From: Prevotella sp.
GTDB taxonomy: Bacteria > Bacteroidota > Bacteroidia > Bacteroidales > Dysgonomonadaceae
Reading direction: 5' to 3'
DNA: 64,000 bases
NCBI GenBank assembly: GCA_031285625.1
Contig: JAITVV010000048.1
Location: 1 to 64,000 of the forward strand
A model generated the notes under the pieces. It ran no database searches, was not told where the DNA came from, and saw nothing but the letters and a program-made list of their open reading frames with translations. The position numbers and the translations under genes were made by a program. Below, in pieces: positions 1-8,828 of the stretch (its first letter is position 1; each line of letters opens with the position of its first letter).

Positions 1-344
1 TTTTTATAATAATTGCCCCCTGTGTAGTATACGTTGTAGTACAGGAATGTTATAGCCGGATTAATATGTTAGTAATCAGTCGGATGAAAATTAAAGAAAC
101 TTGTCAAAAGTAACAGCTTTCACATAATTCTATTTGTTACCTTTTTGTTACCTTTCAATTATACACCTTATTATAAGATAAATTAAGAACAAGTTATAAT
201 GTCAAACCTGAACAGATTTGATAAAAGATAGAATACTAAGGTCTCGGACCTATTTATTACTTTTTTATCTGCAGCAGCAACAATTAGTTAGATTGAAATA
301 ATGTATCATTAAATACTTTCTTTTACTTAAAAGATAAAAGAGTT
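1..344. other. intergenic region with repeats
   Basis: No gene is visible. The stretch holds two repeat-type elements. One is an imperfect palindromic unit made of CAAAAGTAACA (105-115) and TGTTACCTTTTTG (135-147), followed by another TGTTACC. The other is copy A of an approximately 90 bp repeat (238-329), which ends just before the stop codon of the minus-strand gene at 345-938. No promoter can be assigned. Confidence 0.6.
238..329 (-). repeat. 90-bp intergenic repeat, copy A
   Basis: On the plus strand the unit opens with AAGGTCTCGGACCT (a 5-bp hairpin, AGGTC/GACCT), continues with ATTTATTACTTTTTTATC, and closes with TTAAATACTTTCTTTTACTT. The same two ends at about the same spacing recur at 955-1040 and 21005-21096. 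All three copies lie directly 3' of a minus-strand gene, so they may be transcribed as 3' untranslated sequence. The function is unknown. The repetition is seen; the 3'-UTR role is inference. Confidence 0.65.
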
Positions 345-938
345 TTACTTCTTACCTAGTTCTGTCTTTAATTGTGCGACCTCTGTTAGTAATTGAGGTG
401 ATAATATTTTGCCCAGTACACTCAGATTATCGGAAATACTCAAATACCTCCATGTTCCATCTGTATGAGAATCCTTTACTGCCATTAGGTAGGCAAAACC
501 ATCCAGCTTAACAGAGTTAGAATCGATTTTCTTTAATTCATAATCCGGATACATGCTTTTTCCTTCAGATAAGACTAATTCTGTGAATTGAGGATTCTGG
601 AAATACATAGTCATATTCTGATTATACTTACATAATACAAAAGAAGTTCCTTCTATAGACTCCACACCACTTAATTTTATATTGGGTGCAATATCTTCAT
701 ACGATATTGTTATTCCCAACTTAGGCATCATAGAATCCATCATAGCTTTCATTACATCTCTCGATGTTACTTCAAATAACCTGGGATATGTCATATCCAG
801 TATTTTTTCAGTTTCTTTATTTTTTGTAAAATCGATTATCTTTTCAAAATCATTTTTTACAATATCCTGAGCACTATCCTGAGCAAATACCCAGGTACAT
901 GAAAAAATAAGTAATAAAGTAAATAATACTTTTTTCAT
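345..938 (-). CDS. secreted hypothetical protein
   Basis: A 197-residue protein with a clear Sec signal peptide: MKK, a hydrophobic stretch and TWVFAQ, with cleavage likely after residue 19 or 20. The mature part is a small mixed alpha/beta domain with no motif I recognise. It resembles the many periplasmic stress or transport-factor-2-like Bacteroidales proteins of about 180 residues, but I cannot name a family. It stands alone: copy A of the 90-bp repeat follows its stop, and copy B separates it from the lactonase-type gene upstream on the same strand. Confidence 0.7.
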   Translation of the reverse strand: MKKVLFTLLLIFSCTWVFAQDSAQDIVKNDFEKIIDFTKNKETEKILDMTYPRLFEVTSRDVMKAMMDSMMPKLGITISYEDIAPNIKLSGVESIEGTSFVLCKYNQNMTMYFQNPQFTELVLSEGKSMYPDYELKKIDSNSVKLDGFAYLMAVKDSHTDGTWRYLSISDNLSVLGKILSPQLLTEVAQLKTELGKK

Positions 939-954
939 TCTTTATTCATCATTT

Positions 955-1040
955 AAGGTCGCAGACCAATTTATTACTTTTGTATGTATAACAAGTATAG
1001 CAAGTTGCAATTAAAAAACGTTAAATACTTTCTTTACTTA
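955..1040 (-). repeat. 90-bp intergenic repeat, copy B
   Basis: The second copy opens with AAGGTCGCAGACC and ATTTATTACTTTTGTATG and closes with TTAAATACTTTCTTTACTTA. Its distal end contains the stop codon of the lactonase-type gene (stop at 1034-1036), so the repeat abuts or slightly enters the coding region. This copy, unlike the other two, carries a perfect TACTTTTG box on the plus strand, which could be a promoter but may be chance. Confidence 0.65.
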
Positions 1041-2242
1041 TACGAAGCAAATTTGAGACATACAGGCATATCCAATTCTATATCTTTATATGTATTCTCC
1101 AACAAGCCAGTGGCTCTGTCGATAAGGAAAATCTGTATTATATCACTATCACGGCTCGCCACCAAGAGATATTTACCATTAGGCGTAATCACAAAATTAC
1201 GGGGATGGATTCCGGTTTCCTGATACCCTACCTTTGTTAGTTTACCATTTGTTTGATCTATCGAAAATATAGCAAGGCCATCCCCTTTCAGGCGATTGGA
1301 TGCATAAAGAAATTTACCATCGGGAGAGATATGAATATCTGCACTACCTTTTGCATCCAATGTATCGGCTTGTATTGTCTGAAATTGTGATAGATTTCCA
1401 CTATTTGCATCATAGTTAAATGCTATAACCGCACCTGATAGTTCCGTGATAAGATATGCGTATTTACCATTCGGATGGAATTCCAGATGTCTCGGACCTG
1501 AGCCGGAAGCTACATCGAAGGCAGCCGGAGCACCTACTTTCAGATAATTACCTGGTTCTCCGGTATTTATATCAAACTTATGGATTTTGTCTGTACCTAA
1601 ATCATCTGCAAACAGATATTTTCCATCAGGAGAATATCGTACACAATGTAAATGAGGAGCTTTTTGGCGTTCGGCATCCGCCCCTTTACCTGTAAATTTC
1701 ACCAGCTGGCTGGCTGAGGTCAATGTACCATCTCCATTTACATTAAAAGCAGTAATACTTCCTCCAGAGTAATTGGCTGTAACTACATGTTTTCCGCCTT
1801 TATCTATTTCAATGTAACATGGGTCTGCCCCCCCGGTGAGTTGTGTATTAAGCGATTTCAGGCTACCATCCACTTTATCAAAAAGGAAAGCATTGGCTGC
1901 AGCTTTGTTATCCCCTGTTTCAGAAACAGCATACACAAACTTTTCATCATTACTGATTGTCAAATAGGAAGGATTGCTCACCTTCACCATATTCTTATAT
2001 TTGGAATATCCGGAAACTGTATCAAACTGGTAGACATAGATTCCTTCACTCTCGCCTGTAGTGTAAGTTCCTACTAATAAATACAGGCTGCTATCATCTG
2101 ATATAGTTTCTGCATTCATATTGGTAGTATCTGATGGATTGATCATATTATTTGTATTTGAATTCGATGTTTTCTGATTACATGATAGTAATGACAAGCC
2201 GAAAACAGCTGATAATAGGATATATTTATACATAATTCTCAT
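1034..2242 (-). CDS. lactonase family lipoprotein (6-phosphogluconolactonase-like beta-propeller)
   Basis: A 402-residue protein of the lactonase family (seven-bladed propeller, the Pgl/YbhE type, PF10282). Typical blade sequences are visible: LYLLVGTYTTGESEGIYVYQ near the N-terminus, then repeated SPDGKYLFA, HPNGKYAYL, SPDGKFLYASNR and TPNGKYLLVA motifs. The N-terminus has a lipoprotein signal with lipobox LLSC, so it is probably anchored in an envelope membrane rather than being a cytosolic pentose-phosphate enzyme. The substrate is therefore uncertain. A start at the second Met (about 2233) gives a more usual signal peptide. No operon partners. Confidence 0.85.
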   Translation of the reverse strand: MRIMYKYILLSAVFGLSLLSCNQKTSNSNTNNMINPSDTTNMNAETISDDSSLYLLVGTYTTGESEGIYVYQFDTVSGYSKYKNMVKVSNPSYLTISNDEKFVYAVSETGDNKAAANAFLFDKVDGSLKSLNTQLTGGADPCYIEIDKGGKHVVTANYSGGSITAFNVNGDGTLTSASQLVKFTGKGADAERQKAPHLHCVRYSPDGKYLFADDLGTDKIHKFDINTGEPGNYLKVGAPAAFDVASGSGPRHLEFHPNGKYAYLITELSGAVIAFNYDANSGNLSQFQTIQADTLDAKGSADIHISPDGKFLYASNRLKGDGLAIFSIDQTNGKLTKVGYQETGIHPRNFVITPNGKYLLVASRDSDIIQIFLIDRATGLLENTYKDIELDMPVCLKFASYK

Positions 2243-2363
2243 TTTTAAACCATTTAGTCCTTATAAAGTTCAAAGAACAAAAGAAAGCAAAATTTATGAG
2301 TTTGAAGCACATTTTCATTGTAAAATTCGGGATAAATATTTTGTTTTAATGAGATTAAAAAGC

Positions 2364-2371
2364 TATCTTTG
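2364..2371 (+). promoter_or_regulatory. -7 promoter box of rpmE2
   Basis: TATCTTTG matches the Bacteroidetes primary sigma -7 consensus TAnnTTTG and lies 38 bp before the ATG of the L31 gene. The predicted leader is about 30 nt. Confidence 0.6.
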
Positions 2372-2409
2372 TCGGCTGAAAAAGAAGAAATAATTTAAAT
2401 CACTATAAA

Positions 2410-2670
2410 ATGAAAAAAGATATTCATCCAGAAAACTATCGTCCGGTTGCTTTCAAGGATATGTCAAATGATGAGGTATTTATCTCACGTTCAACTATCA
2501 ATGCAAAAGAAACTATCGAAATAGATGGAGTAACTTATCCATTGGTGAAGCTTGAAATCACAAGCTCTTCTCACCCGTTCTATACAGGAAAACAAAAACT
2601 TGTGGATACTGCAGGACGTGTTGATAAGTTTATGAGCCGCTACGCTAAGCGTACTCAACCTAAGAAATAA
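2410..2670 (+). CDS. rpmE2: 50S ribosomal protein L31 type B
   Basis: An 86-residue protein that matches type B L31: [19 protein letters not shown] at the start, then the [12 protein letters not shown] segment and a basic C-terminus. The CxxC zinc-ligand pairs of the zinc-binding L31 form are absent, so this is the zinc-independent (C-minus) paralogue that Bacteroidales commonly use. It binds the large ribosomal subunit at the central protuberance and bridges to the small subunit. It is monocistronic, with its own promoter (2364) and a strong terminator (2691). Confidence 0.97.
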   Translation: MKKDIHPENYRPVAFKDMSNDEVFISRSTINAKETIEIDGVTYPLVKLEITSSSHPFYTGKQKLVDTAGRVDKFMSRYAKRTQPKK

Positions 2671-2690
2671 TTGTAAGCAATTACAAATAG

Positions 2691-2728
2691 AAAATGAAGG
2701 CTATCAGAATCTGATAGCCTTCATTTTT
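2691..2728. terminator. bidirectional terminator between rpmE2 and the DUF4954 gene
   Basis: A perfect hairpin of about 17 bp (core GAAGGCTATCAG / CTGATAGCCTTC, loop AAT) with a T-run on the plus strand and an A-run mirrored for the minus strand. It serves both convergent genes. Confidence 0.9.
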
Positions 2729-2745
2729 GTCTCTAATATTTTAAT

Positions 2746-4728
2746 TTACAGCTTTTCCAATCTATTTATTAGTTCTTCCCCTAATTTGGTCTTAGAATCG
2801 ATATGCTTTAGGACTGTCTCTACAAAAGCATTTTCTTCAAACAATCCCCTTACCTGTTCAAAATCGGTTCTCTGCTGATTACGGTCACCATCTACACCAA
2901 ATCCGGTATGAGAAGACAATGAAAATTCTTTTTTCGCATCCTCATAAATCATTTTATCCAGCTCTACTACAGCATCCCTCCATCGGCTAACGATAGAAAT
3001 TATATCCTGTGCAGTAATAGTATCTGCAGACAGGTTATAATATTGTTGTATTTTGTCCCAGGCCCATGTCCATTCCAGAGAATAATAATTCTTATGCAGT
3101 TCTTGAAATACTTCATTCATTTCGCTTACATGAGTAATCTTATCAGACTCAATATCGTCTATCAGCCTGTCTATCTCAGAGCGGGGAGCCAGCATACCTG
3201 CAATATCACTCCATTCATGCAAACCAATAGTTGTATCAGGTTTTAAGCGTGCTCTGATTTCCTCATCATTTGTACAAGGACAATCCCTTAAACGGGAGAT
3301 GATAGAATTACCCAGGAATTTGTTTATAGCCATATTATAAAGCTTCAGCCCTCTTTTCAAGGAAGTACTTTTGATACGGCAACTCTGATAGGTATATGAC
3401 CCGGATGTTTCACCACAGGTATCTTTCAATCCGTTCAGTATATCGATAGCCTTAAACATCTTTTGAATAGTATAAGGACTTAGTAAATTGAAATTTATCT
3501 GATCCAGTTTTTCAGGGTCTTTACGTCTGTCCCGCTTAGGGAACTTCTGCGCATCGCGAATTGTACCCACACTCCTTAGATTAATTCCGGGCACCAGTAC
3601 AGATTCATTCTTATCTTCTATAAGATACGAAAATGGCATATCAGAAGTATCTGAATTATGATAATGCCTCCCCATAATTAAAGAAAAAGCACCAATACGG
3701 GCTGGCCATAATATATAAGAGTTACTGGTGGTTTTACCTCCCCGCTCTACAATCCCCTGATGAATAGGTCCCAGCTTATACATGTGATTGCTCTGGTTAG
3801 AGCCCGAGCCTGCATTCATAAACGAAAACATACCTGCAATGAGCAGTGTCGACTTATGATGCGTCACAGTATATGGTCCTGCAAACAGCGCACATGCTTC
3901 TCCATTCTCACCCTGACAGTTGCTAAAGAATAAAGAATCGCTGGCAGAATAAGTATGCCCTAACTGACACGATTGTCCAACAAAGCAACGGGTAAGCATA
4001 GTACCATCTTCAACCCTCGAACCCGAACATATTACAAAATCATATGCCATTACGCTATATCCAATGTGTACTGGATCATATTCATTGCTATTGATACTAC
4101 CATTCTCCAAATGGCGGGCACCTTCTATCTCAGCATAATCACCAATGTAAACATTCTTTATCGCCCCAGCATTCACAATAGATACATTATCGCCAATGCA
4201 TCCTATGTCTGAAGTATACTCCTTTGCATACGATTTTACCATATCCTGTAGCTTCTTAATCAACACCGGACGGTGCCTGTAAAATGAAAGAATATAGGCA
4301 AAATGAGCACTTAACTTATCATAGATTATAACCTCACGTCCACCGGTTTCATTCAGCACAGAGACCTCTACCCCATTTCCAAATGAAGACTCTCCCTCAA
4401 CATACAGGTGATGTATATTTTGTATACGTACATTATTTCCAATACGATAATTTGCAATATAGTTCTGGATATTCTCTATCAATACGTTGTTACCCAGTTC
4501 ACAATTATGAAGACATGCATGACGTATACCTGAATGTTTTCTCAGTCCACCAGGCAAAGTAAATTCCTCTTCGAGAACCCCTAATTTTATCACGCCCGAA
4601 AAATTAACATGCTTAATATAATCCGGCTTAAAATCAGGGTGTACCATTATATTATTCCAATCATCAGCGTTACATCCCTGAGATTTCAATATCTCTATCT
4701 CCTGGGCAGTTAAATCTCTATAACTCAT
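2746..4728 (-). CDS. DUF4954 family protein (left-handed beta-helix)
   Basis: A 660-residue protein of the Bacteroidales DUF4954 family. From about residue 45 to 350 it is rich in hexapeptide-type turns (IRIGNNVRIQNI, IGDNVSIVNAGAIKNVYIG, RCFVGQSCQLG), the pattern of left-handed beta-helix acyl- or nucleotidyl-sugar transferases. The helical C-terminal third is characteristic of the family. No signal peptide, so cytosolic. The biochemical role is not established; an acyltransferase- or sugar-nucleotide-related function is only inference from the fold. Standalone gene ending at the shared terminator at 2691. Confidence 0.88.
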   Translation of the reverse strand: MSYRDLTAQEIEILKSQGCNADDWNNIMVHPDFKPDYIKHVNFSGVIKLGVLEEEFTLPGGLRKHSGIRHACLHNCELGNNVLIENIQNYIANYRIGNNVRIQNIHHLYVEGESSFGNGVEVSVLNETGGREVIIYDKLSAHFAYILSFYRHRPVLIKKLQDMVKSYAKEYTSDIGCIGDNVSIVNAGAIKNVYIGDYAEIEGARHLENGSINSNEYDPVHIGYSVMAYDFVICSGSRVEDGTMLTRCFVGQSCQLGHTYSASDSLFFSNCQGENGEACALFAGPYTVTHHKSTLLIAGMFSFMNAGSGSNQSNHMYKLGPIHQGIVERGGKTTSNSYILWPARIGAFSLIMGRHYHNSDTSDMPFSYLIEDKNESVLVPGINLRSVGTIRDAQKFPKRDRRKDPEKLDQINFNLLSPYTIQKMFKAIDILNGLKDTCGETSGSYTYQSCRIKSTSLKRGLKLYNMAINKFLGNSIISRLRDCPCTNDEEIRARLKPDTTIGLHEWSDIAGMLAPRSEIDRLIDDIESDKITHVSEMNEVFQELHKNYYSLEWTWAWDKIQQYYNLSADTITAQDIISIVSRWRDAVVELDKMIYEDAKKEFSLSSHTGFGVDGDRNQQRTDFEQVRGLFEENAFVETVLKHIDSKTKLGEELINRLEKL

Positions 4729-4840
4729 ATAAGTTTCAAATTCTTAATTTACAGACGCAATTTACATAAAAAAGTAAAAATATAACTTAATTTATTTAAC
4801 AAAAAGTTGTAAATATAACGTTAAAACTCCCTTTGTGCAT

Positions 4841-4879
4841 AAAAAAGTCCCCGATCAATTTTATTTAACCGGGGACTTT
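4841..4879 (-). terminator. rho-independent terminator of the OmpA-like lipoprotein gene
   Basis: Stem AAAGTCCCCG / CGGGGACTTT with a 16-nt loop. On the minus strand the hairpin is followed by six Ts, directly downstream of the gene ending at 4898. Confidence 0.85.
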
Positions 4880-4897
4880 GAATTATATAATATTTAA

Positions 4898-7249
4898 TTA
4901 TTGCATTACTTCTTCATCCGGAATTATATCCTGAATAGATGTAGATAAACCGTTGATACGCTCCTGCAGATTATATTTGCGAATCAATTCCGCAACCTCA
5001 GGATCCAGTGGTGCACGATATACCTTAGACGGATCTAATTCACAAGCACGCATCAGGTGATCAATAGCTTCATTGTCTTTATTTGAACGGATAGATAATA
5101 TTGTGCGTAGATATTCATTATTTCCAGTCTCCGGAAGATTATCCAACACTTCTTTAGCTTTTGCATTATATCCCATACAGATCAAACATAATGCTGTATT
5201 GTAATCCGGATAATCAGACAGGATTTCCAAAGCTTTCCAGTATTCTCTATCTTGAAGCAGTTTCAGGCCTTTCTCATAATTTGGTCTCTCCTGTACATCA
5301 ACTGCTGTTTCGGTATCCATATTAGGACGATGCATATTGAATTCAAATACAGCTTTATTTAGAAGAGGATATATTGAATCTCTTATAACTTTATAGTCAT
5401 CAGGGAAATCTTTCTTTATTTGTGTTTCAGTACCGTCAGGATCGATAGCTCCTTCCAGCAATGCCAGAATCTGAGTCTTATTCATTATATCGTTCCGTTG
5501 CATAATCTGAGCAGCTAGTGTATTCCAGTCTTCACCCGAATGTTCAACCTTAATTACATTGCTGGCATCTCTGATCTCTCCGGATAGTGATTTCACGAAA
5601 TAATCCTTTATGGCCTGGGAACGTTTTTCCGATAACTTATAATTATTATCATAAGAGCCATCCAGTGCTGTAGAAACTCTAAGAACAATGCTATCAACTA
5701 CAAATTTACCATCTTCAGTAAATGCACGGTAAGTAGTCAGCATTTTATTCAATTCAGCTTTATTATCCTGATAATTCAGACTAAAGTTTGATTTGCCCGG
5801 TTGAAATTTGATATAAGTTGTCAAACGATTATAAGCATCCCTGTACAATTTGGTTCTCTTAAATACCAAAGATGTATCAACGAGTTGAGACAGAGAAGAT
5901 ATAAAGTAAGAAATAGTATCGGCAGGAGGCATAATATACCTACTACGGTCAATAGCATCTACTCTACCATCCATTGTAAGACGCAGTTTCTTCAAACCTA
6001 CTGTTACCGGATGATCTTGTTTATAGTAATATACAAAATCGCGACCAGCATCTACAATACTGTCAAGGCGCATACCTTGCTCATATGGAAAAGGAATCAT
6101 TTCTTTAGCTACATCATCTTTCCTTTCCTTCTTCATTTCATTTTCAGCAATAGCCTCAAACATATACCTGTTTTTAGCCATTTCGATAGAATCGCTTTCT
6201 GTCAATACATTATTTATGATATCATCTAATGAACGTCCCTCTTCGTATGCTTCGCGGAATTTAGCAGGCATTTTCATATAGCTTACCTCAAAATCCTTAT
6301 CATCTAACACCAGAGATTTAGCATTTTTATTGAATTTCTTCATGTATTGATCAAACAGGCCAACAGTATCTTTACCATTAGTCATATCACGCATCACCTG
6401 TTCACGCGCCTTACGAACATACTCATTGTAGAAACGTTGACGATATCCTTTCAATTTGGCAAGTTCAGCAGCATCAAATTTGCTCTTTTCAGTCTTCCAC
6501 TTTTCATATTCCATCTGCTTACTCCATTCTCTGTAATATTCTTCATAATACATATTCTGGCGATTGCGGATATCCTTTTCTGTTCCTTCTCGATCAAAGA
6601 ATATATCATCATATTTATCGTCTCCAACTATAGACTTCATATATTGATCATAGTCTGCATAATCCTGTTTTTGCTTAGCAAGGAAAGCATGACCTTTTAA
6701 TATAACATCTTTCAAAGGGATAATTGAGTCATTATGGAATAATTTAGGATGTAAAGTCATTCTAAAGTTTTCTGATAAAAGTTCTTTTGGAACCTTTACT
6801 ATAAAGTCAACACTTACTCGCCCATTACGCTCAGGAGTGAAACGTGATTTTGCAGTTACAACAACTTCAGATAAATGCTGCACATCACTAAGACTAGTTG
6901 GCTTTTGATTTTCTTTATCAACAGATTCCGTAATGTTTTCAGCATTGGTAAATGTAACTTCTTCCGAAACGGTTCTAGTACCAGCCCCAAAACCTTTTAC
7001 GCCTTCCTGAAAAGGCAGTTCGATATTAGCCTTCTTTAATTGTTGCATAAACAAAGGTTTAACCATGGCTTCTTTAGGTTTACCTCCTGAATAAGAAAAA
7101 CCACGTGAAGCAACATCTTCTCCCCGCGCAGCACGTATATCACGTACCGAATTGGATTTACAAGAGAACATGATTAAAATAAAAACGGCCATCAAAGGCA
7201 TGGACAGAAGCGCTAGCCGAGAAGTAGAGGCATTAATGCTTTTTTTCAT
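4898..7249 (-). CDS. large OmpA-like domain lipoprotein
   Basis: A 783-residue lipoprotein, signal MKKSINAS through lipobox FSCK. The middle is highly charged and rich in Lys, Glu and Tyr (long EYYREWSKQMEYEKWK-like helices). A later segment carries STALDGSYDNNYKLSEKRSQ, which matches the end of an OmpA-like peptidoglycan-associating domain (alpha/beta with LSExRA). TPR-like helices follow near the C-terminus (KALEILSDYPDYNTALCLIC). The frame is open up to 7333, but a -7 box (7311-7318) lies inside that extension, so the ATG at 7249 is preferred; 7270 is also possible. It may anchor the outer membrane to the wall (inference). The exact function is unknown. Confidence 0.78.
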   Translation of the reverse strand: MKKSINASTSRLALLSMPLMAVFILIMFSCKSNSVRDIRAARGEDVASRGFSYSGGKPKEAMVKPLFMQQLKKANIELPFQEGVKGFGAGTRTVSEEVTFTNAENITESVDKENQKPTSLSDVQHLSEVVVTAKSRFTPERNGRVSVDFIVKVPKELLSENFRMTLHPKLFHNDSIIPLKDVILKGHAFLAKQKQDYADYDQYMKSIVGDDKYDDIFFDREGTEKDIRNRQNMYYEEYYREWSKQMEYEKWKTEKSKFDAAELAKLKGYRQRFYNEYVRKAREQVMRDMTNGKDTVGLFDQYMKKFNKNAKSLVLDDKDFEVSYMKMPAKFREAYEEGRSLDDIINNVLTESDSIEMAKNRYMFEAIAENEMKKERKDDVAKEMIPFPYEQGMRLDSIVDAGRDFVYYYKQDHPVTVGLKKLRLTMDGRVDAIDRSRYIMPPADTISYFISSLSQLVDTSLVFKRTKLYRDAYNRLTTYIKFQPGKSNFSLNYQDNKAELNKMLTTYRAFTEDGKFVVDSIVLRVSTALDGSYDNNYKLSEKRSQAIKDYFVKSLSGEIRDASNVIKVEHSGEDWNTLAAQIMQRNDIMNKTQILALLEGAIDPDGTETQIKKDFPDDYKVIRDSIYPLLNKAVFEFNMHRPNMDTETAVDVQERPNYEKGLKLLQDREYWKALEILSDYPDYNTALCLICMGYNAKAKEVLDNLPETGNNEYLRTILSIRSNKDNEAIDHLMRACELDPSKVYRAPLDPEVAELIRKYNLQERINGLSTSIQDIIPDEEVMQ

Positions 7250-7310
7250 AAGTTTATTTTCGTATCTCATTAAACAGCAATGATTTGTAAAGTTTCTGTA
7301 AAAAACTGTG

Positions 7311-7318
7311 CAAAGATA
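7311..7318 (-). promoter_or_regulatory. -7 promoter box of the OmpA-like lipoprotein gene
   Basis: On the minus strand TATCTTTG, followed by CAC, lies about 60 bp before the preferred ATG. It falls within the longest reading frame, so the upstream Met at 7333 would precede the predicted transcript start. Confidence 0.6.
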
Positions 7319-7490
7319 ATGAATATCATGCAATAAATGAACTATTTAAAATTAATTTTTCGAAATAAGAATCTCTATCATCAGATTGTATTCTGTTATT
7401 ACAAGCCCAGTTATACATATATAACTCAAAAAAGTCTTTTATATTTTATTTACTATAAAAAACATATGTTAAATTTTCATGACAAAAAAA

Positions 7491-7522
7491 AATACTGATA
7501 CTTTTTCAACAATATCAGTATT
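7491..7522 (-). terminator. terminator of the SPFH-Arc operon
   Basis: Stem AATACTGATA / TATCAGTATT. On the minus strand it is followed by nine Ts, 13 nt after the stop of the Arc-type gene. Confidence 0.85.
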
Positions 7523-7534
7523 CCTTTATAACAT

Positions 7535-7741
7535 CTATAATTCAGTATTGTTCTCTGAATCCTTTTTTTTACTATTCTTTATCCGTCCTGCTTTGCGTAA
7601 AGCCTGATTTAATATAAATTGTATTTGCCCATTGGTACTGCGAAATTCATCTGCGGCCCATTTTTCGATTGCTTCCATCATTTCCTGATCGATTCGCAGG
7701 ACAAAACTTTTAACGGCAGAATCCTTTTCCTTTTTAGCCAC
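7535..7741 (-). CDS. Arc-family ribbon-helix-helix DNA-binding protein
   Basis: A 68-residue protein. After a basic start, SFVLRIDQEMMEAIEKWAADEF gives the beta-strand and helix A of a ribbon-helix-helix (Arc/MetJ-type) domain, followed by helix B (TNGQIQFILNQALRKAG) and a Lys-rich tail. It lies 11 nt after the SPFH gene in the same operon, a pairing seen in Bacteroidales. It may autoregulate the operon (inference). Confidence 0.82.
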   Translation of the reverse strand: MAKKEKDSAVKSFVLRIDQEMMEAIEKWAADEFRSTNGQIQFILNQALRKAGRIKNSKKKDSENNTEL

Positions 7742-7752
7742 AATCTTAATTA

Positions 7753-8694
7753 TTAGTGATGAAGTGTTCCAGCATTTACTATTGGTTGTGCCGCCTCATC
7801 TGCACACAATACAACTAATAAGTTACTCACCATAGCTGCCTTACGCTCTTCATCCAGTTCCACTATTTCTTCTTTTTGTAATTTATCCAGAGCCAACTGT
7901 ACCATACTCACTGCGCCCTCTACAATCTTTTCGCGGGCAGCTATAATTGCATCAGCCTGTTGGCGACGAAGCATTACACTTGCTATTTCAGCAGCATATG
8001 CAAGATAATTGATTCGCGCTTCAATGACTTCTATTCCTGCAATAGCCAGCCGGCTATTCAATTCTTCTTCCAGTTTCTGGCTAATTTCACCATTATCAGA
8101 ACGTAGCGTCACCTCACTTTCTTTACTCTCATTGTTATCATAAGCATACATTCCTGCGACTTGACGGAGGGCAGCATCACTCTGTATCTTTACAAAATTT
8201 TCATAAGCCTGCATTCTATTCGAAAACTGTATATAGTTATTCGCCGAACCCGGGACGATTCCTGAAATAGAAGAAGTATCTATATCGAACATAGCCTTAT
8301 ATGTATCTTTCACCCTCCAAACCAATACAGAGCCAATCATAATAGGATTACCAACCTTATCATTTACTTTGATAGGAGGTACATCCAGATTACGTGCACG
8401 TAAAGTCACTTTCTTTTTATTATAAAAAGGATTTACCCATAAAAAGCCATTATCAGTAATTGTACCTCTATATTTACCAAAGAATACCATCACACGCGCA
8501 TTATTTGGTTCTACTATAATAAATCCCATTACAGCTAAAGCTGAAAGTAGAATACCCAATACACCCACAAATGCAAATAATACAGAACCTGTACTAAAAG
8601 CCCAGATACTGCCTCCCATAATAAGAAGTATAAGAAGAAGAGCTAAAAAACCAGAGATTTTAGTTCCATTAAATTTCTTTTCAAGTGTTTCCAT
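7753..8694 (-). CDS. SPFH/Band 7 domain membrane protein
   Basis: A 313-residue protein with two adjacent N-terminal hydrophobic segments (about 14-35 and 38-62), then a Band 7 domain starting VEPNNARVMVFFGKYRGTI and including NPFYNKKKVTLRARNLDVPPIKVNDKVGNPI. The coiled region AEIASVMLRRQQADAIIAAREKIVEGAV is the usual stomatin/prohibitin C-terminal helix. Such proteins form membrane-associated rings or microdomains. Partner: the ribbon-helix-helix protein immediately downstream. The specific client proteins are unknown. Confidence 0.88.
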   Translation of the reverse strand: METLEKKFNGTKISGFLALLLILLIMGGSIWAFSTGSVLFAFVGVLGILLSALAVMGFIIVEPNNARVMVFFGKYRGTITDNGFLWVNPFYNKKKVTLRARNLDVPPIKVNDKVGNPIMIGSVLVWRVKDTYKAMFDIDTSSISGIVPGSANNYIQFSNRMQAYENFVKIQSDAALRQVAGMYAYDNNESKESEVTLRSDNGEISQKLEEELNSRLAIAGIEVIEARINYLAYAAEIASVMLRRQQADAIIAAREKIVEGAVSMVQLALDKLQKEEIVELDEERKAAMVSNLLVVLCADEAAQPIVNAGTLHH

Positions 8695-8775
8695 AATTAA
8701 TTTATTTTGATATTAAAATGATATCATAAATATATAAACTAATTTATAGAATTCCAAATATTTTTATATTAAAAA

Positions 8776-8800
8776 TGGCAGGCTAAAATTTAGCCTGCCA
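8776..8800 (-). terminator. terminator of hcp
   Basis: Perfect inverted repeat TGGCAGGCTAAA / TTTAGCCTGCCA. On the minus strand it is followed by TTTTTAATAT. It lies 29 bp after the hcp stop. Confidence 0.85.
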
Positions 8801-8828
8801 CGATATATTATGTTCTTTAGATATTCTG

